Source: Acidobacteriota bacterium
GTDB taxonomy: Bacteria > Acidobacteriota > Polarisedimenticolia > J045
DNA: 16,386 bases
Assembly: GCA_020350085.1 (NCBI GenBank)
Contig: CP070706.1
Location: 2,871,500 to 2,887,885 of the forward strand
Direction of reading: 5' to 3'
The translations under genes were made by a program, and so were the position numbers. The stretch's first letter is position 1, and every line of letters begins with the position of its first letter. This document shows positions 11,585 through 16,386 of this stretch, in pieces. The notes beneath the pieces were generated by a model, which was not told where the DNA came from, did not search any database, and saw nothing but the letters and a program-made list of their open reading frames with translations.

Positions 11585-13720
11585 CTAATCGTCTCCGCTG
11601 ATGATGCTGTCGGCCCAGACGACGCCGTCGGCCCAGACGACGCCGTCGGCCCACACGACGCCATCGGCCCACAGCACGCCGTCGGCCCACAGCACACCGT
11701 CGGCCCACAGCACGCCGTCGGGCATCAAGTAGCCATCGGCCCACAGCACGCCGTCGGCCCAGACGACACCGTCGGCCCAGACGACACCGTCGGCCCAGAC
11801 GACGCCGTCGGCCCACAGCACGCCGTCGGGCCCCAGCCGGCCGGCTTCATCGAGAAGATCGATCGGTCCAAACGCCGCGTCCGCCCACAGCACGCCGTCG
11901 GCAAGGACGAGGCCGTCACCGCTCACCGCGCCGTCAGCCCAGACGACGCCGTCCGCGTAGAGCACCCCATCGGTCCACAGCACGCCCTCAGTGCCGGGCT
12001 GACCATCGCCCCAGCGGATCCCGGCGACCTTGTACATCGTCTCGCCGAAGTACCAGCCCTCGACGTAAACCACCCGATACTCGAACGGGATCGTCTCTTC
12101 GGCGATCACGTTGGTCAGCGGCCCATCGTGCAGTCGCAGGCCCGGGGTCGCGACGTCACCATCGCCGAGCAGACCGGGTTGGGCGACGATCTGCGCGGCG
12201 AACGAGCTTGCCGCGAGGGCGTTGACCAAGCCGGCTCCCTGCTCGAGCAGACCGAAGTCGGCGAGCCGCTGCGAGGTCGACATCAGCACGGCCTTGACGG
12301 CCGAAGGTGTCAGATCGGGCCGCGCTTCGAGCATCAGCGCCGCGATGCCCGAAACGAGCGGAGCGGCCATCGACGTGCCCGACATCTCCATGTAGTCCGT
12401 GCCGAGCACCAGCTCGGGGTGCTGGGCCGCCAGCAGCGAGCCGGGCGACAGCGTCGAGAGCAGGCGATTGCCGGCGGCGACCAGGTCGGGCTTCATCAGG
12501 TGATCGTAGCGGCGCTCGTCGTCTGACATCGTGCCGTCGCCGTCGCTGTCGGTCTCGCGATACGAGCGCGTCGGTCCCCGAGACGAGAAGGTCGTCACGC
12601 CGTCGTCGGAGCGCTCGTCGGTCTGAAACGTGTTGGCCGCGCCGACGGTGATCACCCTCGGTGAGTTGGCCGGCGAGGTGATGCCGCCGTAGATCTTCGT
12701 GCCTTCGGCGTCCTTGCCGAAGTTGCCCGCCGAGGTGACGACGACGATGCCCGCATCGACGAGCGCACCGACCGCCTGACACAGCGGATCGGTCTCATGG
12801 GACTCGTACGGTGCCGCGCCGATCGACAAGTTGACGACGCGGATCGAATAGCGCTGCGCGTTGGCCAGCACCCAATCGAGCGCGGCCAGCAGACTGTCGA
12901 GCTGCCCGCCGCCTTGCTCGTCCAGCACGCGCACGTCGATCAGCTCGGCCCCCGGCGCGATGCCGGTCAGCGGCCGGCGGTACGCGAGCGAGCCGCTGCC
13001 GTTTCCGGCGATCAATCCCGCCACGTGCGTGCCGTGACCGTAAGGATCGTGCTGGACGGCGGGCACGGCGTGGCTGAAATCGACGTGCATCCGAACGCGA
13101 GTGCCGTGGGCCGCCGCGAGGTCCGGGTGCTCGTAGATGCCGGAGTCGATCACCGCGATCGTCACGCCCTCACCGCTCAGGCCGGCGTGTTCGTACAGAG
13201 CCGAAACGCCCGAAGTCTCGCGCACGTGGCTATCGGAGCGCTCGAGCCCGTCGAGTGCCATGGCGATCGGATCGTGGCCCCCGCTGCCGTCCACGTTGAA
13301 CGTTGCCGTGCCGAACAGCTCTCGATTGGGCACCACGTACTGGACGTCGTCGGAGAGCAGCAACTCCTCGAGCGCGAGCTGGTGCTCGGCTCCGCTCAGC
13401 TCGAACACGGCGAGCCCAAAGCTGGCGTGGTCCGCGAGCAGCTGCGCTCGCGACACGCCGTCGAGCGCCGCCGGCGGCTTGCCGGGCTTCGTCCGCACGA
13501 TCACCCGCAGCGCCGCTTGTTCCGAGGCGGTCGATGCGGCGACGGCAGCCTGCAGATCGGGCGCGGAGCGCTCCATCATGGCGGCTCGAGCCCGCGCGGC
13601 GGCGGCGGGTGATACGCCTGAGCCACCCATCAGCTCGACGGCAGAACTCGGTAGGCCCCAGATCGACGCCAGCATCGCGATCGGGACGACGAGGCGGATG
13701 AAGCGTGAGGTTCGCCACAT
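11585..13720 (-). CDS. Secreted S8 subtilisin-like serine protease with C-terminal hexapeptide repeats
   Basis: 711 residues from the ATG at 13720, chosen because TAAGGAG precedes it and a signal peptide follows directly (FIRLVVPIAMLASIWGLPSSA). An upstream in-frame ATG at 13927 would bury the signal peptide. Residues about 50-140 look like an I9-type propeptide (LRVIVRTKPGKPPAAL ... DVQYVVPNREL). The catalytic domain has Asp192 in VTIAVIDSGIYEHPDL, His229 in DPYGHGTHVAG, oxyanion Asn333 in TSAGNFG and Ser450 in MSGTSMAAPLVSG. An acidic SDGDGTMSDDE insert near 391-401 may bind calcium. After a short linker (YVEGWYFGETMYKVAG), residues 579-704 are 21 six-residue units of the GVLWAD type, ending in SIISGDD. 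No sorting signal such as PEP-CTERM is visible. Family knowledge says it degrades extracellular protein; the repeat role is unknown. Confidence 0.93.
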   Translation of the reverse strand: MWRTSRFIRLVVPIAMLASIWGLPSSAVELMGGSGVSPAAAARARAAMMERSAPDLQAAVAASTASEQAALRVIVRTKPGKPPAALDGVSRAQLLADHASFGLAVFELSGAEHQLALEELLLSDDVQYVVPNRELFGTATFNVDGSGGHDPIAMALDGLERSDSHVRETSGVSALYEHAGLSGEGVTIAVIDSGIYEHPDLAAAHGTRVRMHVDFSHAVPAVQHDPYGHGTHVAGLIAGNGSGSLAYRRPLTGIAPGAELIDVRVLDEQGGGQLDSLLAALDWVLANAQRYSIRVVNLSIGAAPYESHETDPLCQAVGALVDAGIVVVTSAGNFGKDAEGTKIYGGITSPANSPRVITVGAANTFQTDERSDDGVTTFSSRGPTRSYRETDSDGDGTMSDDERRYDHLMKPDLVAAGNRLLSTLSPGSLLAAQHPELVLGTDYMEMSGTSMAAPLVSGIAALMLEARPDLTPSAVKAVLMSTSQRLADFGLLEQGAGLVNALAASSFAAQIVAQPGLLGDGDVATPGLRLHDGPLTNVIAEETIPFEYRVVYVEGWYFGETMYKVAGIRWGDGQPGTEGVLWTDGVLYADGVVWADGAVSGDGLVLADGVLWADAAFGPIDLLDEAGRLGPDGVLWADGVVWADGVVWADGVVWADGVLWADGYLMPDGVLWADGVLWADGVLWADGVVWADGVVWADGVVWADSIISGDD
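11609..11986 (-). repeat. 18-bp coding repeat array, 21 hexapeptide units G-V-(V/L)-W-A-D
   Basis: Inside the subtilase gene. On the minus strand there are six units (GVLWTD, GVLYAD, GVVWAD, GAVSGD, GLVLAD, GVLWAD), then 18 residues of diverged sequence (AAFGPIDLLDEAGRLGPD) that keep the six-residue phase, then twelve units, nearly all GVVWAD or GVLWAD, with one GYLMPD. The 18-base DNA unit is nearly identical in the last part, where units differ mainly by GTC/CTG and wobble bases, suggesting recent expansion by slippage or unequal recombination. Confidence 0.95.
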
Positions 13721-13834
13721 GGCAGGCTCCTTAGGAGCTGTTCCGTTCAGCGCACTCCCCACGGCGTGGTAAAGCAAGCCGAGTGCCAGCGCCAAATCAC
13801 CGAAAAACCGGCGCTTTGCGGGTGTCGGCCTCCG

Positions 13835-13873
13835 GGGATCGGCCAGTTCGACCGGACGGGTCTGGCCGATCCC
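13835..13873. repeat. 12-bp perfect inverted repeat in the divergent promoter region
   Basis: GGGATCGGCCAG (13835-13846) and CTGGCCGATCCC (13862-13873) are perfect complements around 15 bases that contain a smaller GACC/GGTC pairing. It lies in the 228-base gap between the divergent subtilase and glycosyltransferase genes. It could be a regulator-binding site or a leader hairpin of the subtilase mRNA. The rest of this gap holds no gene I can support. Confidence 0.6.
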
Positions 13874-13934
13874 GCGCCAGGCTGTCGCGCGGCGGGGCCA
13901 GCGCGGCGTTCGTCGCCGTACGGACAATCCGGGT

Positions 13935-13940
13935 TATCGT
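13935..13940 (+). promoter_or_regulatory. -10-like TATCGT 8 nt before the glycosyltransferase start
   Basis: TATCGT (13935-13940) is followed by GAACGGCG and the ATG at 13949. No Shine-Dalgarno sequence is present in that gap. The geometry would give a leaderless transcript, as proposed for the M20 gene. The -35 is unclear (TTCGTC at 13909-13914 would need a 20-base spacer). Confidence 0.35.
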
Positions 13941-13948
13941 GAACGGCG

Positions 13949-14788
13949 ATGACCGCATCACCGCGTGTCGAGTCAGAGAGTCGCCCGCGCCTGAGCGTCG
14001 CGGTGATCACGCACAACGAAGCCGGACGCTTGCCGGCTCTGATCGACAGTGTGCGCGCGCTGGCCGGTGAGATCGTCATCGTCGACAGCGGTTCGACCGA
14101 CGGCACGACCGAGATCGCTCGCCAGTCGGGCGCCCGCGTCGTCGTCACCGACTGGCCGGGGTTTGCGCGCCAGAAGCAGCGCGCGCTCGAGCTTTGCCGG
14201 GGCGATTGGATCTTCTCGCTCGACGCCGATGAGCGACCGGACGAGCAGCTCCGGCGCGCGCTGGCCGCGCTGCCGGACCCGCACGAGTCTCCGTATGGTG
14301 GCTTCGCCGTCGATCGGCTGACGTCGTATCACGGTCGCTACATGCGCCACGTCTGGTCGCCGGATTGGATCGTCCGTGTCGTCAGGCGCGGTGCGGGGCG
14401 CTTCAACGACGCGCTCGTGCACGAGCGGCTGGAGGTGGACGGTCCGGTCGGTCGGCTGCCGGGAAAGCTGCTGCACGATTCTTTTCGCGATCTCGACGAT
14501 CACCTGCGACGGACGATCCACTACGCGCGCTTGTCGGCCGAGCAGATGCACCGCAGGGGCCGCCGCTTCCGCGCCTACCAGCTGATCGTGCGGCCGCTGG
14601 CTGCGTTCGGGCAGCGATACGTGCTCAAGCGCGGTTTTCTCGACGGGCTTGCCGGACTGGTCGTTTCGGGGGTGATCGCAGCGGGCACGTTTTTCAAGTA
14701 CGCGTTTCTCGCGGAGCTGCAGCGCACGCCGCGGGACGAGCGAAACGCAGGGGCTCGGCAGCGGTCACCGTCTGCGGAGCGGGGTTGA
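13949..14788 (+). CDS. Family 2 glycosyltransferase, WaaE/KdtX-like
   Basis: 279 residues from the ATG at 13949. The GT-A fold starts with LSVAVITHNEAGRLPALIDS, the nucleotide-sugar motif EIVIVDSGSTDGT (41-53) and the metal-binding SLDADERPDEQ with Asp92 and Asp94. It continues with LTSYHGRYMRHVWSPDWIVRVVRRG and the HERLEVDGPVG block, both typical of WaaE/KdtX proteins, which add a glucose or similar sugar to the lipopolysaccharide core at the inner face of the cytoplasmic membrane. A C-terminal amphipathic or hydrophobic stretch (DGLAGLVVSGVIAAGTFFKYAFLAEL) probably associates with the membrane. The Arg-rich tail is poorly conserved. The stop is one base before the YhbY start, so the two are co-transcribed. 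Exact acceptor sugar unknown. Confidence 0.9.
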   Translation: MTASPRVESESRPRLSVAVITHNEAGRLPALIDSVRALAGEIVIVDSGSTDGTTEIARQSGARVVVTDWPGFARQKQRALELCRGDWIFSLDADERPDEQLRRALAALPDPHESPYGGFAVDRLTSYHGRYMRHVWSPDWIVRVVRRGAGRFNDALVHERLEVDGPVGRLPGKLLHDSFRDLDDHLRRTIHYARLSAEQMHRRGRRFRAYQLIVRPLAAFGQRYVLKRGFLDGLAGLVVSGVIAAGTFFKYAFLAELQRTPRDERNAGARQRSPSAERG

Positions 14789-14789
14789 G

Positions 14790-15104
14790 ATGCGAGGGCG
14801 CCACACCGCCACCGGCAAGCAGCGGCGCGCGCTTCGGGCGTCCATCCATCACGAGCGCGCCGTCGTGCAGATCGGCAAGGCGGGTCTCGACGAAGGCGTC
14901 CGCTCATCGGCCGACGACGCGCTGGCGGCGCGCGAGACGATCAAAGTCGCCGTCGGCCGTTCTTGCCCGCTGGCCCCCAAGCAGGCGCTCGAGCAGCTCG
15001 CCGCAGCGCTCGATGCCGAGCTCGTCGGCGTGATCGGACGCACGGGCATCCTGTATCGCCCGCGGCCTGCCCGCGGTCCCGGCGATGAAGAGCAAGGGGG
15101 CTGA
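14790..15104 (+). CDS. yhbY: YhbY/CRS1 (CRM) family RNA-binding protein
   Basis: 104 residues, a usual length. The single CRM domain is complete: TGKQRRALRASIHHERAVVQ, IGKAGLDEGV (the GxxG-type loop), ALAARETIKVAV, then LAAALDAELVGVIGRTGILYRP. YhbY proteins bind pre-50S ribosomal RNA in bacteria and help large-subunit assembly. The ATG at 14790 follows the glycosyltransferase TGA by one base, with GGAG about 10 bases upstream inside that gene. The tail RGPGDEEQGG is probably disordered. It is convergent with the radical SAM gene (33 bases between the ends). Confidence 0.93.
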   Translation: MRGRHTATGKQRRALRASIHHERAVVQIGKAGLDEGVRSSADDALAARETIKVAVGRSCPLAPKQALEQLAAALDAELVGVIGRTGILYRPRPARGPGDEEQGG

Positions 15105-15137
15105 TAGCCTTGCGGCGGCGGGGGCGGGACAGGGGCG

Positions 15138-16145
15138 TCAGCCGAACAGCGAGGGCTGGCGCTGGGGGGGAGGCTCGACGTCGGCGCCGTCGGCAGGTTC
15201 GTAGCCGAGCCGCTGGGTGTGCAGCTCGAACATGCGGTGGATCATCTCCCAGCGCGGTCCCTCCCCGCGCATCCGGTGCCCGAAGCGGGAGTCGTTGAGC
15301 CGCCCTCCGCGCAGCTCGCGAATAGCCGCGAGCACCTTCTTCGCTCTGAGGGGCAACGCTTCTTCGAGCCGCTCGGTGAACACGGCCGCGACTTCGCTCG
15401 TCAGCCGCACGAGCGTCATGAAGGCGCGCTCGGCGCCGGCCTCGCGCGCGCGAGCCAGGATCTCGGGCATGTCGCTGTCGTTCAGGCCGGGAATGACCGG
15501 CGCCAGCGACACGCCGAGCGGGATCCCGGCATCGCGCAGCAGCCGCAGCGTTTCGAGTCGTTGGGACGGCTTGCTTGCCGACGGCTCGATCAAGCGCGCC
15601 AGCGCGTCGTCAGCGAACGGGATGCTGATGTAAACGCGGGCCAGCCCTTTGCGCGCCAGCCGCGCCAGCACGTCCGCATCGCGGCGGACGAGCGAGCCCT
15701 TGGTGATGACGCCCACGGGGTTCTCGCGTTCCAAGCACATCTCGAGACAGCCGCGCGTGAGCCTGTAGCAGGCCTCGAGCGGTTGGTACGGGTCCGTATT
15801 TCCCGACAACAGAATCGGCTCGCGCTGCCAACTCGGTCGGCCGAGCTCGGCGCGGAGCCGCTCGACGGCGTTGACCTTGACGACGATGCGCCGCTCGAAG
15901 TCGGTGCCGGCGCCGAGGCCGAGGTACTGGTGCGAGCGCCGCGCGTAGCAGTACGCGCAGGCGTGATAGCAGCCGCGGTACGGATTCGCGCTCCAGCGCA
16001 GTGCGAGGTCGGGACTCTCGTTATGAACCAGCAGTGAGCGCGCCCGCTCTTCGTAGACTTCGAGCGCGGCCGCGGGCGGCTCGCCGAGATACTCGACGTG
16101 CTGCGAGCTCCAGGGGTTGGGCGGATTGGCGATCGGTCGTGGCAT
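15138..16145 (-). CDS. PA0069-family radical SAM protein
   Basis: 335 residues from the ATG at 16145; the ribosome-binding site GACGAGAG is modest. The iron-sulfur motif is CYHACAYC within NPYRGCYHACAYCYARRSH (Cys59, Cys63, Cys66), a Cx3Cx2C cluster site for a [4Fe-4S] cluster and S-adenosylmethionine. The segment ILLSGNTDPYQPLE, with TRGCLEMCLERENPVGVITKG and then LAPVIPGLND, is characteristic of the PA0069-like group, related to spore photoproduct lyase-like (SplB-type) proteins. The reaction is unknown. The C-terminal end is Pro/Gln-rich and closes with QPSLFG. It is a single gene divergent from the partial gene at the right edge. Confidence 0.93.
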   Translation of the reverse strand: MPRPIANPPNPWSSQHVEYLGEPPAAALEVYEERARSLLVHNESPDLALRWSANPYRGCYHACAYCYARRSHQYLGLGAGTDFERRIVVKVNAVERLRAELGRPSWQREPILLSGNTDPYQPLEACYRLTRGCLEMCLERENPVGVITKGSLVRRDADVLARLARKGLARVYISIPFADDALARLIEPSASKPSQRLETLRLLRDAGIPLGVSLAPVIPGLNDSDMPEILARAREAGAERAFMTLVRLTSEVAAVFTERLEEALPLRAKKVLAAIRELRGGRLNDSRFGHRMRGEGPRWEMIHRMFELHTQRLGYEPADGADVEPPPQRQPSLFG

Positions 16146-16274
16146 CTCTCGTCAGCCCGTCATGATCGCACGGCCGCCGCGGAGCCGTTCGGGTAAGCTT
16201 CGGCGTCCCGGCCGTGCAGCCCCGCAGGAGCGTCGATCGAGGGCTTCACGAACGACTCGGGTCAAGGAGATGAT

Positions 16275-16386
16275 GTGCGGCTCCCGCGCGAGTCGGCTCA
16301 CATTCTCGGACCGGTCGTGCAGGCGGCCTCGATCAGGCTCGCGCAGCTGGGCTATGCCGCCACGCGCGACCCGCTGTTTTTCGATC
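16275..16386 (+). CDS. Partial unidentified gene at the right edge
   Basis: A frame opens at GTG 16275, five bases after the strong ribosome-binding site AAGGAG (16264-16269), and runs off the window after 37 codons. It reads RLPRESAHILGPVVQAAS then IRLAQLGYAATRDPLFFD. The first part, a helix after a VRLPRE start, loosely recalls the N terminus of small DUF507-type proteins, but this is too short to name. The overlapping ATG-ATG frame at 16270 gives only Arg/Ser-rich sequence. The region 16146-16274 is the shared upstream region with the radical SAM gene. Confidence 0.5.
   Translation, partial: MRLPRESAHILGPVVQAASIRLAQLGYAATRDPLFFD

Noticed and set aside
11609..11986. Short regular repeats as a CRISPR array
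   Set aside because: The period is 18 bases with no unique spacers, and the frame encodes a continuous hexapeptide repeat at the end of the subtilase.
13721..13927. N-terminal extension of the subtilase to ATG 13927
   Set aside because: It is Arg/Pro-rich, would bury the signal peptide, and the ATG at 13720 has a clear TAAGGAG site.

Overview
The window is GC-rich, densely packed bacterial chromosome. The gene set (a WaaE-like family 2 glycosyltransferase, a YhbY RNA-binding protein, an FlhG/MinD-type ATPase, an HD-GYP domain protein, a DUF1573-type exported protein and a large exported subtilase with Trp-Ala-Asp-Gly repeats) suggests a diderm, perhaps from the Acidobacteriota or a deltaproteobacteria-like lineage. 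No 16S or other decisive marker is present, so the taxonomy is an inference. No mobile element, CRISPR array or rRNA was seen, and no stretch above 300 bases lacks a gene.

Layout. 1-263 (minus): start of a single-pass membrane protein that runs off the left edge. 424-2459 (plus): two tandem, translationally coupled GAPDH-family genes; the first has lost the catalytic cysteine and the second looks fully active. 2526-3050: Yip1-like membrane protein. 3065-3110: two adjacent RNA hairpins, the second enclosing the ribosome-binding site of an FlhG/MinD-like ATPase (3111-4010). 4113-4202: tRNA-Ser(UGA). 4302-5390: divergent HD-GYP protein. 5523-6707: exported DUF1573-type protein interrupted by one in-frame TGA exactly where the family has the first Cys of its PSCGC motif, with a strong hairpin just downstream. 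6883-8393: two overlapping exported-protein genes. 8552-10580: M20 amidohydrolase and an atypical SDR, overlapping. 10598-10993 (minus): small conserved protein. 11188-11478: HU-like protein. 11585-13720 (minus): secreted S8 subtilase with 21 phased hexapeptide repeats. 13949-15104: glycosyltransferase and YhbY protein, one base apart. 15138-16145 (minus): PA0069-type radical SAM protein. 16275-16386: start of an unidentified gene.

The most notable object is the 5523-6707 gene, which I read as a candidate selenoprotein: UGA occupies a conserved redox-type Cys position, the reading frame continues with full family similarity, and a bacterial SECIS-like stem-loop starts 8-11 nt after the UGA. 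Second is the tandem GAPDH pair, apparently pseudoenzyme plus enzyme in one operon. Third is the strictly six-residue-phased repeat domain of the subtilase. No selenocysteine machinery (selA, selB, selC, selD) lies in the window, so the rest of the genome must be checked.
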